Of a stretch of DNA of 64,000 nucleotides, positions 16,682-25,106 are shown one piece after another. This DNA comes from Pseudooceanicola spongiae (GTDB lineage: Bacteria; Pseudomonadota; Alphaproteobacteria; Rhodobacterales; Rhodobacteraceae), in assembly GCF_014899185.1 (NCBI RefSeq), contig NZ_CP045201.1, positions 2,953,501 to 3,017,500 of the forward strand, read 5' to 3'. The notes beneath the pieces are model-generated. The model searched no databases. It saw nothing but the letters and a program-made list of their open reading frames with translations, and was not told the origin of the DNA. Numbering within the stretch: position 1 is the first letter of the stretch; the number at the start of each line of letters is the position of its first letter. A program made the translations under genes and the position numbers.

Positions 16682-17488
16682 ATGACCGGATTGTCGATTG
16701 ACCGAATTTCCATGCGCTTCGAGCTGCCCAACGGCACGGCGGTTCAGGCGCTCAAGGATGTCTCCCTGAAGATTGCGCAGGGCGAAATCCTGACCGTGCT
16801 CGGCCCCTCGGGCTGCGGCAAGAGCACGCTTTTGAACATCGTGGCGGGCTTTCTGGCCCCGACCTCGGGCAAGATCACCCTGAACGACACGCCGGTGCAT
16901 GGCCCCAGCCGCGAACGTGGCATGGTGTTCCAGAAGGGCGCGCTGTTTGAATGGATGAACGTGCGCGACAACGTCAGCTTCGGGCCCCGCATGAAGGGGC
17001 AAAAGCCCAAGGACTACGCTGAAGAGGTCGACCACCTGCTGAACGTCGTCGGCCTGCGCGACTTCAAGGAAAAGGCGATATACGAGCTGTCGGGCGGCAT
17101 GCAGCAGCGCGTCGCCCTCGCCCGTTGCCTTGCCAACCATCCCGACGTGATCCTGATGGACGAACCGCTGGGCGCGCTGGACGCGCTGACGCGCGAAAAG
17201 ATGCAGAGCCTCGTGCTCAAGCTCTGGAAAGAAACCGGCAAGACCATCATCCTGATCACCCACTCGGTCGAGGAAGCGCTGCTGCTGGGCGAACGCCTGC
17301 TGGTCATGGCGCCGCGCCCCGGGCGCATCCATTCCGAATATCGCCTGCCCTTCGCCGACATGGGCGTCGCGATGGACCTGCGCGAGGTCAAGAAACACCC
17401 CGATTTCGCCCCCAAACGCGAAGAGATCCTGTCACTGATCTGGGACATGGAAGAAGAAATCATGGGCAACGCGGAGGCCGCAGTATGA
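16682..17488 (+). CDS. ABC transporter ATP-binding protein, TauB/SsuB type
   Basis: 268 aa. It has Walker A 'GPSGCGKSTLL', signature 'LSGGMQQRVALARCL', Walker B 'VILMDEPLGALD' and 'LITHSVEEA' (H-loop), all in normal order for the nitrate/sulfonate/taurine subfamily. ATG 16682 follows a purine-rich GGAGG leader. Its 3' end overlaps the permease start (ATGA, 4 bp), so the two are translationally coupled. Confidence 0.9.
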   Translation: MTGLSIDRISMRFELPNGTAVQALKDVSLKIAQGEILTVLGPSGCGKSTLLNIVAGFLAPTSGKITLNDTPVHGPSRERGMVFQKGALFEWMNVRDNVSFGPRMKGQKPKDYAEEVDHLLNVVGLRDFKEKAIYELSGGMQQRVALARCLANHPDVILMDEPLGALDALTREKMQSLVLKLWKETGKTIILITHSVEEALLLGERLLVMAPRPGRIHSEYRLPFADMGVAMDLREVKKHPDFAPKREEILSLIWDMEEEIMGNAEAAV

Positions 17489-18753
17489 TCCCCCTCCTGC
17501 TCTATGTCGGGTTTTTCCTGCTGACCCTCGGCATCGTCAAACTGCTGACCGGCAATATGACGAAAACCGGCTTCATCGCCCGCAAGACGGTGACCTTTGG
17601 CGATGAAAGCGCGGTTGTCGCGGACCGGAGGGCGTCATTCTTTTCGATCTTCGCCATCTTCCTGCTCTGGGCCAGCTTCACCGGCTCGGTCATGCTGCCG
17701 GACTTTCTGCATATGCCGGGGCCGTTCACCGGCACGGGAACCTTTACCTATACAACCGAGGCCCCGGACGGGCAGCGCGACGACGGCGAGGTCAGCGTCA
17801 CCGTGCTGCCCAATGCCGAGGACAAGGATGCCATCGCGGTCGATCCGGGCGAAGGCTTCGCAAAGAACGACAGCATGGCGATTGCCACCTACCGCAGCTC
17901 GCTGATCCGCGTCGATGAGAACGACGAGGTGACGCGCGAAGGCGGCGCCAAGGTCGTCGCCGTCAACGGCCAGCCGCTGGAGCCCGGCGGCGAGGTCAAG
18001 ACCGACTTCGCCCGCATCGGCATGTCGCAGCGTGGCACCCTCAACGTCGAGCCGAACCCCGGCTGGCAGATGGAGCCGATCTGGCTGCCCGCCCCCGAGG
18101 CCGTGTTCAAACGTTTCGTCGAGATCGCCTCGACCGGGTTTCGCAACTACACCCTGCTGGAGCACCTCGGGTCTTCGCTGTTCCGGGTTGTGTCGGGCTT
18201 TCTGCTGGGGGCGGTGATCGGCATTCCGCTGGGCTATGCCATGGGCCTATCGAACTGGTTTCGCGGCTGGTTCGACCCGATTGTCGAATTCATGCGCCCC
18301 GTGCCGCCGCTGGCCCTGATCCCGCTGGTCATCATCTGGGCGGGCATCGGAGAGGGCGGCAAGATCATCCTGCTGTTCCTCGCCGCGCTCTGGATCATGG
18401 CGATTGCGGCGCGGGCCGGGGTCTCGGGCGTCGATATCGCCAAGGTGCACGCGGCCTATTCATTGGGCGCGTCCAAGGCGCAGATCATGCGCTATGTGAT
18501 TGTGCCAAATTCGCTGCCAGAGATCTTCACCGGCGCGCGTGTCGCCATGGGCGTCTGCTGGGGCACCGTCGTCGCAGCCGAGCTGGTGGCGGCCGAGAAG
18601 GGTGCGGGCATGATGATCATGGTCGCGTCCAAGTTCCAGAACACCGATATCGTGCTGATGGGCATCATCCTGATCGGCATCATCGGCTTTGGCATCGATA
18701 TCCTGATGCGCTGGTGCGAGCGGGTTCTGGTGCCTTGGAAAGGACGCTCTTGA
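17485..18753 (+). CDS. ABC transporter permease, TauC/SsuC type, with periplasmic extension
   Basis: 422 aa versus about 250-280 for TauC. Two hydrophobic segments (about 3-21, 'LLLYVGFFLLTLGIVKLL', and 52-70, 'FFSIFAIFLLWASFTGSV') are followed by about 130 residues of beta-rich soluble sequence, presumably periplasmic ('VSVTVLPNAEDKDAIAVDPGEG', 'VVAVNGQPLEPGGEV'). A standard transport domain then spans about 205-415, with the EAA loop 'HAAYSLGASKAQIMRYVIVPNSLPE'. The extension is the oddity; it could contact the binding protein, as the large loop of MalF does. The final codons lie inside the first unit of the 38-bp tandem repeat. Confidence 0.85.
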   Translation: MIPLLLYVGFFLLTLGIVKLLTGNMTKTGFIARKTVTFGDESAVVADRRASFFSIFAIFLLWASFTGSVMLPDFLHMPGPFTGTGTFTYTTEAPDGQRDDGEVSVTVLPNAEDKDAIAVDPGEGFAKNDSMAIATYRSSLIRVDENDEVTREGGAKVVAVNGQPLEPGGEVKTDFARIGMSQRGTLNVEPNPGWQMEPIWLPAPEAVFKRFVEIASTGFRNYTLLEHLGSSLFRVVSGFLLGAVIGIPLGYAMGLSNWFRGWFDPIVEFMRPVPPLALIPLVIIWAGIGEGGKIILLFLAALWIMAIAARAGVSGVDIAKVHAAYSLGASKAQIMRYVIVPNSLPEIFTGARVAMGVCWGTVVAAELVAAEKGAGMMIMVASKFQNTDIVLMGIILIGIIGFGIDILMRWCERVLVPWKGRS

Positions 18754-18882
18754 ACGTCCTGAAAAAACAAAAGGTCTAAGGACGTTCCTGAACGTCCTGA
18801 CGAAACAAAAAGTCCAACGACGTTCCTGAGCGTTTTGACGAAGCAAGAAAAAGGACGAGACTGAGCGACCCGACACGACAAA
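18742..18882 (-). repeat. Tandem 38-bp units with terminator-like form on the minus strand
   Basis: Units begin at 18742, 18780, 18818 and (degenerate) 18853, so spacing is 38, 38 and 35 bp. The best unit contains AGGACGTTCCTGAACGTCCT, 9-bp arms around CT. Read leftward, each hairpin is followed by a T-rich stretch (TTTTGTTTTTT or TTTTTGTTT). The first unit starts inside the last four codons of the TauC-like gene. Downstream of the beta-glucosidase gene these would form serial terminators. Confidence 0.7.
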
Positions 18883-18917
18883 CAAAGGGGCCATGCAAAT
18901 GCCGCACGGCCCCTTTG
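18876..18917 (-). terminator. Terminator after the beta-glucosidase gene
   Basis: CAAAGGGGCC (18883-18892) pairs with GGCCCCTTTG (18908-18917) across a 15-nt loop. On the minus strand it is followed by TTTGTCGTG. It lies 25 bp after the glucosidase stop and may stop both directions. Confidence 0.7.
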
Positions 18918-18941
18918 CTCAATCCCATGACGTATCAGAGA

Positions 18942-20261
18942 TTATGTCAGCGCCTCCTGCATCGCGTAGTAGGAGGCCTTCGGTGTCCGCTCCATCGTGT
19001 CGAAATCGACATGGACCAGACCGAAGCGCTTTTCATACCCAAGCGACCACTCGTAATTGTCCATCAGCGACCACACGAAGTAGCCGTTGACGGGCACACC
19101 ATCCTCAACCGCGCGTTTGACCTGCGCGATGTGCTTGTTCAGGTAATCGATCCGCTCGGGATCGCTGACCGCACCGTTGAGGATCTCATCCCCATTCGCC
19201 ATGCCATTTTCCGTGACGTAAAGCGGCAGATCGCCGGTATACTCATCCGCCGTCCGCTTGAGGAAATGATACAGGCCCTCCGGGTAGATCTCCCACCCCA
19301 TCTGGGTTTTCGGCAGCGGGCCCTCAACCTCGTGATGGTGCGGCCACGGGCCGTTATCGGGGCCGATCAGCTTGCGGGTGTAATAATTCACCCCGCACCA
19401 GTCGAGCGGCGCCGCAATTGTGTCGAAATCGTCCTGCCAGCCCTCGGGCATGTGCGGGGCAAAGCCCTCCATCACTTCCGCCGGATATTCCTTCTTGAAG
19501 ACCCCGCCGAGGAAGAACCGGTTGTAATAGGCGTCATAGAGGGTCGCCGCCTTTTGCGCCTCAGGCGTGTCGGTGGCCGGATCGGCCCATTCCATGTTGA
19601 ACACCGCGCCGAGGTTGTTCATCCCCAGCCCGCGCATCGTCTCGATCGCGCGGCCATGGGCAAGCAGCACGTGGTGCATGGCGCGGGCCGTGGCGCGAAT
19701 GTCGCGCAGACCCGGCGCATGATGGCCGAGGAAGTGGCTCAGCCAGCCGACGCACCAGGGCTCGTTGATCGGGGCGACGTTGTGCATCCGGTCGCCGATG
19801 CGGCCCATGATGACTTCGGTGAAATCGCCAAACCAGCTGGCCACGTCGCGGTTGCGCCAGCCGCCAAGGTCGGCGAGGGGCGAAGGCAGCTCCCAGTGGT
19901 ACAGCGTCGCGCAGGGCTTGATGTTGCGCTCCAGCATTGCATCGGTCAGGCGGTCGTAGAAATCGAGGCCCTCGGCGTTCACCTGTCCGCGGCCCTCGGG
20001 CATGACCCGCGCCCAGCTGGTGGAAAAGCGGTAGCTGTCGAAACCGGCGGCGGCGACCAGATCCAGATCGGCCTCATAACGCAGGTAATGCTCGCAGCCG
20101 CGATCCCCGTTTTCGGCCCGCACGACGTTGCCGGGGGTGGCGGCGAAATCATCCCAATGGGTGCGCCCTGCCCCGCCGAAGGCATGGCCTTCGATCTGAT
20201 AGGACGAGGTCGCGGTTCCGAACATGAATCCGTCGGGGAAATCCTTGCGGGTGAAATTCAT
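18942..20261 (-). CDS. GH1 family beta-glucosidase
   Basis: A 439-aa cytoplasmic glycoside hydrolase of family 1. The N-terminal 'DGFMFGTATSSYQIEG' is the GH1 signature. The acid/base Glu is in 'NVAPINEPWC' (NEP) and the nucleophile Glu in 'LPLYVTENGMANGDE' (TENG). 'GFDSYRFSTSWARVMPEGRG' and the C-terminal 'RFGLVHVDFDT' complete the family pattern; the length is normal (about 440-450). It would hydrolyse cellobiose or other beta-glucosides after uptake. Its ATG (20259-20261) overlaps the last base of the lacI-type gene (TGATG), with AGGAGG inside that gene as the ribosome-binding site, so the two are co-translated. Confidence 0.95.
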   Translation of the reverse strand: MNFTRKDFPDGFMFGTATSSYQIEGHAFGGAGRTHWDDFAATPGNVVRAENGDRGCEHYLRYEADLDLVAAAGFDSYRFSTSWARVMPEGRGQVNAEGLDFYDRLTDAMLERNIKPCATLYHWELPSPLADLGGWRNRDVASWFGDFTEVIMGRIGDRMHNVAPINEPWCVGWLSHFLGHHAPGLRDIRATARAMHHVLLAHGRAIETMRGLGMNNLGAVFNMEWADPATDTPEAQKAATLYDAYYNRFFLGGVFKKEYPAEVMEGFAPHMPEGWQDDFDTIAAPLDWCGVNYYTRKLIGPDNGPWPHHHEVEGPLPKTQMGWEIYPEGLYHFLKRTADEYTGDLPLYVTENGMANGDEILNGAVSDPERIDYLNKHIAQVKRAVEDGVPVNGYFVWSLMDNYEWSLGYEKRFGLVHVDFDTMERTPKASYYAMQEALT

Positions 20262-21292
20262 CAGGTCCTCCTAGGGGCCGGTCCGGTGGAGGCACCGACA
20301 ACCAGCTCTGCCTCAAGCATGTGTTGAATGGGGGCGTGGTCCGGCTCGGCGATCAGAGAGATCAGCTGTTCGGCCAGAATGGCGCCCGCCGCGCGGACAG
20401 AAGACCGCGTGGCCGTGAAAATCGGGATGTCCTCGCCGTTGCGCAGATAGGACAGGTCGTCGTCATGGGTGATCACCGAGACATCGCGCCCCATGACCAG
20501 CCCGCAGTCCTGAATGGCGCGGCGAATGCCGATGGCCGACAGCATTGAGGCCGACAGGATCGCCGTCGGCGGATTATCCAGCGCCAGCATGCGCCGCGTC
20601 TCGCGGTAGCCATAGCCCTCGGTCATATCGGCGCTGCACAGCAGGGCGGGGTCTTCGGCCACGCCCACAGCCTCCAGCGCCTCGCAGTAGCCCTGTCGAC
20701 GGCGGTGGGCAAAGTCCATATATTCCAAGCCGTTGATCAGCCCGATGCGGCGATGGCCAAGGTCCGTCAGAAACTGCGTCGCCCGCCGGAACGAGCGGCG
20801 GTTGTTGACGTCGACCCAACTGTAGGGCGCAGTCATCCCGGTCGAGCGGCCATGCACGATATAGGGCATGCCGATGTCGTTCAGCAGCGGGATACGCGCA
20901 TCCTCGACCGACGGGCCCTGCAGGATCACCCCGTCGACCGCGCCGCGCGCGTGCAGCTCGCGGTAGATCTTGTCCTGATCGTCCTCCAGCACCCGGGTGA
21001 TCATCATGTCATAGCCGAACCGCGCCAGCGCTTCGGTTGCGCCGCCGACGAAATCGCCGAAGATCGGGTTCACCATCTCATGCTCGGAGGAGCCGGGCAC
21101 GATCTGCGCCACCACCATCGAGCGCCCGGTTGCCAGCCCCTTGGCACGGCTGTTGGGCCGGTAGTTGAACCGGACAGCGGCATCCTGCACGCGCTGGCGC
21201 GTGGCTTCGCTGACCTCGGGATAGCCGTTCAGGGCGCGGCTGACCGTGGTTTGCGACAGCCCCAGGTTTTCAGCCAGGGTCTTGAGGTTCAT
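20261..21292 (-). CDS. aglR: LacI family regulator of the alpha-glucoside locus (AglR-like)
   Basis: 343 aa. The LacI helix-turn-helix 'MNLKTLAENLGLSQTTVSRALNGYPEVSEATRQRV' is perfect; the rest (about 60-340) is a periplasmic-binding-protein-like sugar domain. It diverges from aglE and co-transcribes the beta-glucosidase. A perfect 16-bp palindrome and a second imperfect one flank the promoters, as expected for its own operators. In Sinorhizobium, AglR controls aglEFGAK; the same order here supports the symbol. Whether the inducer is trehalose, sucrose or maltose is not shown. Confidence 0.85.
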   Translation of the reverse strand: MNLKTLAENLGLSQTTVSRALNGYPEVSEATRQRVQDAAVRFNYRPNSRAKGLATGRSMVVAQIVPGSSEHEMVNPIFGDFVGGATEALARFGYDMMITRVLEDDQDKIYRELHARGAVDGVILQGPSVEDARIPLLNDIGMPYIVHGRSTGMTAPYSWVDVNNRRSFRRATQFLTDLGHRRIGLINGLEYMDFAHRRRQGYCEALEAVGVAEDPALLCSADMTEGYGYRETRRMLALDNPPTAILSASMLSAIGIRRAIQDCGLVMGRDVSVITHDDDLSYLRNGEDIPIFTATRSSVRAAGAILAEQLISLIAEPDHAPIQHMLEAELVVGASTGPAPRRT

Positions 21293-21298
21293 CGTCTC

Positions 21299-21314
21299 TC
21301 CAAAGCGGTTTGGA
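21299..21314. promoter_or_regulatory. AglR operator 2 near the aglR start
   Basis: TCCAAA-GCGG-TTTGGA, with 6-bp arms, begins 7 bp upstream of the aglR start codon. It resembles the TTCAAAGCGCTTTGAA palindrome at 21465, so autorepression of aglR-bgl is likely. Confidence 0.65.
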
Positions 21315-21464
21315 AAATTGGCGTAGAATCCTCTTTGAAGCGAAACGGTCAGCAGGTCAATCCCGTTGATGTCTCAAGATAATACTTCCAGAATATGTTG
21401 AAAATCAAAGAAATCGCTGCAACATGTTGACATCACGCGCCGGTGTAGACATTAAAATGTGATA

Positions 21465-21480
21465 TTCAAAGCGCTTTGAA
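21465..21480. promoter_or_regulatory. AglR operator 1 upstream of aglE
   Basis: TTCAAAGCGCTTTGAA is a perfect 16-bp palindrome with the central GCGC typical of LacI-family operators. It lies 55 bp before aglE and downstream of a TTGACA box (21427-21432), where a repressor would block transcription. Confidence 0.8.
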
Positions 21481-21534
21481 GCTTGAGTCGTGATCGGCAG
21501 AATGACACGCTCAATGCAACCGGGAGGAGAAACA

Positions 21535-22806
21535 ATGAAAAATACGTTGATGACCGCCACCGCAGCCCTCGCCCTGATGGCCGGCGCGGCCCATGCCGAG
21601 AAGGTGACCGTGTTCGGCCCATGGCTCGGGCCGGATCAGGAAAACGTCGAAGCGGTGCTGGCGGGTTTCGCCAAGGCCTCGGGGCATGAGGTGTCCTATG
21701 TCGGCTCCGACAGCTTCGAACAGCAGATCCGCATCGATGCCGAGGCAGGCTCGGCCCCCAATATCGCGATCTTCCCGCAGCCCGGTCTGGCCAAGGATAT
21801 GGCGCGCGACGGCTTCCTGACGCCGCTGCCCGATGGCACCGCTGATTGGGTCAAGGAAAACTACGCCGCGGGTCAGTCCTGGGTCGATCTGGGCACCTAC
21901 CCCGGCCCCGATGGCGCCGACTCGCTCTATGGCTTCTTCTACAAGGTCGATGTGAAATCGCTGGTCTGGTACGTGCCTGAGAACTTCGAGGACGCGGGCT
22001 ACGAAGTGCCCAAAACCATGGAAGAGCTGAAGGCCCTGACCGAAAAGATGGTCGCTGACGGCGAAACCCCGTGGTGCATCGGTCTGGGTTCGGGCGGCGC
22101 AACCGGCTGGCCGGCGACCGACTGGGTCGAGGACATCATGCTGCGCAACAACCCGCCCGAGGTCTACGACGGCTGGGTCAGCAACGAGATCCCCTTCAAC
22201 GACCCCCGCGTCGTGCAGGCGATCGAGGATTTCGGCTGGTTCGCGCGTGACGATGCCAAGGTCTCCGGTGGCGCGGGCACAGTGGCTTCGACCGACTTCC
22301 GCGACAGCCCCAAGGGCCTCTTCGCGGCGCCGCCGCAGTGCTACATGCACCATCAGGCGTCGTTCATCCCCAGCTTCTTCCCCGAAGGCACGCTGGTTGG
22401 CGAAGACGCTGATTTCTTCTACTTCCCGGCCTATGCCGACAAGGATCTGGGCCAGCCAGTTCTGGGCGCAGGCACCCTCTGGGCGATCACCGACGACAGC
22501 CAGGGCGCACGCGATCTGATCGCCTACCTTGAGACCCCGGAAGCGCATGAAATCTGGATGGCCCTCGACGGCTTCCTGACCCCGCTCAAGACAGTCGACA
22601 CCTCGGTCTTCTCGGACCCGACGCTGAAAAAGATGAACGACATCCTGCTGGAGGCCACGACCTTCCGCTTTGACGCCTCGGATCTGATGCCGGGCGCCGT
22701 GGGCGCGGGGTCTTTCTGGACCGGCATGATCGATTACACCGGCGGCAAGCCTGCACAGCAGGTCGCGGATGAAATCCAGTCCTCCTGGGACGCCATCAAG
22801 CAGTAA
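21535..22806 (+). CDS. aglE: Alpha-glucoside ABC transporter, substrate-binding protein
   Basis: 423 aa with a signal peptide (1-22, 'TAALALMAGAAHAE'). The mature N-terminus 'KVTVFGPWLGPDQENVEAVLAGF' belongs to the family 1 sugar-binding proteins, and the whole matches AglE-type alpha-glucoside binders. ATG 21535 follows GGAGGAG; an in-frame ATG at 21490 would add residues that spoil the signal peptide. It is the first gene of the rightward aglEFGAK operon. A hairpin and T-run follow it, 16 bp past the stop. Confidence 0.88.
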   Translation: MKNTLMTATAALALMAGAAHAEKVTVFGPWLGPDQENVEAVLAGFAKASGHEVSYVGSDSFEQQIRIDAEAGSAPNIAIFPQPGLAKDMARDGFLTPLPDGTADWVKENYAAGQSWVDLGTYPGPDGADSLYGFFYKVDVKSLVWYVPENFEDAGYEVPKTMEELKALTEKMVADGETPWCIGLGSGGATGWPATDWVEDIMLRNNPPEVYDGWVSNEIPFNDPRVVQAIEDFGWFARDDAKVSGGAGTVASTDFRDSPKGLFAAPPQCYMHHQASFIPSFFPEGTLVGEDADFFYFPAYADKDLGQPVLGAGTLWAITDDSQGARDLIAYLETPEAHEIWMALDGFLTPLKTVDTSVFSDPTLKKMNDILLEATTFRFDASDLMPGAVGAGSFWTGMIDYTGGKPAQQVADEIQSSWDAIKQ

Positions 22807-22821
22807 TCCACCACAAGCGAG

Positions 22822-22852
22822 GGGCAATGCGTGACAAGCGCGTTGCCCTTTT
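22822..22852 (+). terminator. Attenuator-like terminator between aglE and aglF
   Basis: GGGCAATGCG pairs with CGCGTTGCCC (10 bp, one G-U), 7-nt loop, then TTTT. It sits inside the operon and probably cuts most messages after aglE, giving more binding protein than membrane components. Confidence 0.75.
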
Positions 22853-22920
22853 GCGCATAAAGAACAAGACTTCGGTAACCCGGGGCAGACTCGGGACCGC
22901 GAGCAAGGGGGAAGGGCAAG

Positions 22921-23928
22921 ATGAACTCCGCACTACAGGCTCTGATTACGATCCTTGTCGGCCTGGGGGGATGTATCAGCTACTTTTACCTCTCCAACCT
23001 GCTGCTGGACAAGGTGATCTGCCGCCCAACCGGCCCGAACGCAGGGCGCAACATCAACCGCGCCAACCTGATCCGGCCCTGGCTGTTCCTGTTTCCCGCG
23101 ATTTTCGCGCTGAGCATTTACCTCGCCTATCCCGTGTTCGAGACGCTGCGCCTGTCGCTGACCAACCGCGTGCCGGGCGGCGGCTATACCTGGGCGGGGT
23201 TGAGCAACTACCAACAGATGTTCAACGAACCGAAGTTCTGGGAGGCGATGCGCAACAACATGCTGTGGCTGATCGTGGTGCCTGCTGCCTCGACCGCCTT
23301 CGGCCTGCTGGCCGCGCAGCTGACCGACCGCATCCGCTGGGGCGGCATCGCCAAGTCGCTGATCTTCATGCCGATGGCGATTTCCTTTGTCGGCGCCGCG
23401 GTGATCTGGAAGCTGATCTACGACGCACGGCCCATCGATCAGGATCAGATCGGCGTGCTGAACGCGATCTACATCTATTTCGGCGGCGACCAACCGCAGA
23501 CCTGGCTGACGGTTCCGTTCTGGAACAACTTCTTCCTGATGATGGTGCTGGTCTGGATCCAGACGGGCTTTGCCATGGTAATCCTGTCGGCCGCCCTGCG
23601 CGGCATCCCTGAAGAGACCATCGAGGCCGCCATCGTCGACGGCGCGAACCCCTTCCAGATCTTCTTCAAGATCAAGGTGCCGCAGATCATGACGACCATC
23701 CTTGTGGTCTGGACGACGATCACCATCATCGTGCTCAAGGTCTTCGACATCGTCTACGCCATGACCAACGGCCAGTGGGAAACGCAGGTGCTGGCGAACT
23801 ACATGTTCGACAAGCTGTTCCGCGCCAATGACTGGGGGGTGGGCTCGGCCTCGGCGATGATCATCATGCTGCTGGTGTCACCCATCCTGATCTGGAACGT
23901 CCGCAACGCGCGGAAAGAAATGCGCTGA
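22921..23928 (+). CDS. aglF: Alpha-glucoside ABC transporter permease 1
   Basis: 335 aa, with about seven membrane segments. 'RPWLFLFPAIFALSIYLAYPVFETLRLSL' is the usual MalF-type start. The EAA loop is 'EAAIVDGANPFQIFFKIKVPQI', which contacts AglK. An extra N-terminal hydrophobic helix (about 3-30) precedes the conserved part. The start ATG 22921 follows GGGGGAAGG. It is linked to aglG with a 9-bp gap and should form a heterodimeric channel with it. Confidence 0.88.
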   Translation: MNSALQALITILVGLGGCISYFYLSNLLLDKVICRPTGPNAGRNINRANLIRPWLFLFPAIFALSIYLAYPVFETLRLSLTNRVPGGGYTWAGLSNYQQMFNEPKFWEAMRNNMLWLIVVPAASTAFGLLAAQLTDRIRWGGIAKSLIFMPMAISFVGAAVIWKLIYDARPIDQDQIGVLNAIYIYFGGDQPQTWLTVPFWNNFFLMMVLVWIQTGFAMVILSAALRGIPEETIEAAIVDGANPFQIFFKIKVPQIMTTILVVWTTITIIVLKVFDIVYAMTNGQWETQVLANYMFDKLFRANDWGVGSASAMIIMLLVSPILIWNVRNARKEMR

Positions 23929-23937
23929 GGGACAGAC

Positions 23938-25098
23938 ATGGACAATATCGCCGGAACCAAATCTTCGCTGACATGGGTCGTGCACATCTCGGTCGCGCTG
24001 CTCGTGGCCCTGTGGCTGTTTCCCACCGTGGGGCTGTTCATCTCCTCCTTCCGCACGGCGGATCAGATCGCCACCAACGGCTGGTGGAACGCCCTGTTCC
24101 CCTCCGAGCAGAACCTGACGCTGCGCACCGATGCGCCTGACACTCAGGTGCAGCAGGGCACGCAGTATGTCATCGACGGCAACCTCTTCGTCACCGATGG
24201 CCGCCCCGCGGATGAGGCAACGATTTCCGCCTGGGGCACGTCTTCGCGCGATATCGGCGCCTACAAGCCCGGTGACGTGGCCGAGATCGACGACGGCGCC
24301 ACGCTGACCGTCGACAAGACCGGCAACTACCACATGGAAGGCCCTGCCGCATTCACCGGCAGCCGGGGCGAGCGTGTCTTCGTCGTTGCCACCACCCCGC
24401 CCGAGCTGACGTTCGAGAACTACAAGAACCTGCTGTTCAGCGGGCGCAACACCGACGGCATGGTCAAGGCTTTCTTCAACACCATGACGGTGACGATCCC
24501 GGCGACGGTGATTCCGATCCTGATTGCCGCCTTCGCCGCCTATGCTCTGGCCTGGATGGACTTCAAGGGCCGCGCTCTGCTGATCGCGCTGGTCGTCGGG
24601 CTGCTGGTGGTGCCGCTGCAACTGGCACTGATCCCGCTGCTCAAGCTGCATCTGGCGATCGGCATCGGCAAGGGCTACCTCGGCGTCTGGCTGGCCCATA
24701 CCGGGTTTGGCCTGCCGATGGCGATCTACCTGTTGCGCAACTACATGGCCGGGCTGCCCCGCGATATCATCGAAAATGCCCGCGTCGACGGCGCGACCGA
24801 GTTCCAGATCTTCCTCAAGATCATCCTGCCGCTGTCGTTTCCCGCCCTTGCCAGCTTTGCGATTTTCCAGTTCCTGTGGACGTGGAATGACCTACTGGTC
24901 GCCAAGGTCTTCCTGATCGACGCCACCGGGCAGACAACGGTGATGACGGCGCAGATCGTCGACCTGCTGGGCACCCGAGGCGGCAACTGGGAAATCCTGG
25001 CAACCGCGGCCTTCGTGTCGATTGCCGTGCCGCTCTTTGTCTTCTTTGCCATGCAGAAATATCTGGTCCGCGGCCTGTTGGCCGGATCCGTGAAATAG
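23938..25098 (+). CDS. aglG: Alpha-glucoside ABC transporter permease 2, with large periplasmic insertion
   Basis: 386 aa versus about 280 for ordinary MalG. After the first helix (about 13-40) comes a soluble insertion of about 110 residues ('QGTQYVIDGNLFVTDGRP', 'NYHMEGPAAFTGSRGERVFVVATTPPE') before 'LTFENYKNLLFSG'. A normal transport domain with EAA loop 'ENARVDGATEFQIFLKIILPLSFPA' follows. A periplasmic insertion of this kind is, to my knowledge, typical of AglG and may dock the binding protein. The gene ends 8 bp before aglA. Confidence 0.87.
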   Translation: MDNIAGTKSSLTWVVHISVALLVALWLFPTVGLFISSFRTADQIATNGWWNALFPSEQNLTLRTDAPDTQVQQGTQYVIDGNLFVTDGRPADEATISAWGTSSRDIGAYKPGDVAEIDDGATLTVDKTGNYHMEGPAAFTGSRGERVFVVATTPPELTFENYKNLLFSGRNTDGMVKAFFNTMTVTIPATVIPILIAAFAAYALAWMDFKGRALLIALVVGLLVVPLQLALIPLLKLHLAIGIGKGYLGVWLAHTGFGLPMAIYLLRNYMAGLPRDIIENARVDGATEFQIFLKIILPLSFPALASFAIFQFLWTWNDLLVAKVFLIDATGQTTVMTAQIVDLLGTRGGNWEILATAAFVSIAVPLFVFFAMQKYLVRGLLAGSVK

Positions 25099-25106
25099 GA
25101 CACTCC

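Noticed and set aside
18742..18882. CRISPR array
   Set aside because: Units are contiguous, without unique spacers of constant length, and no cas gene is nearby.
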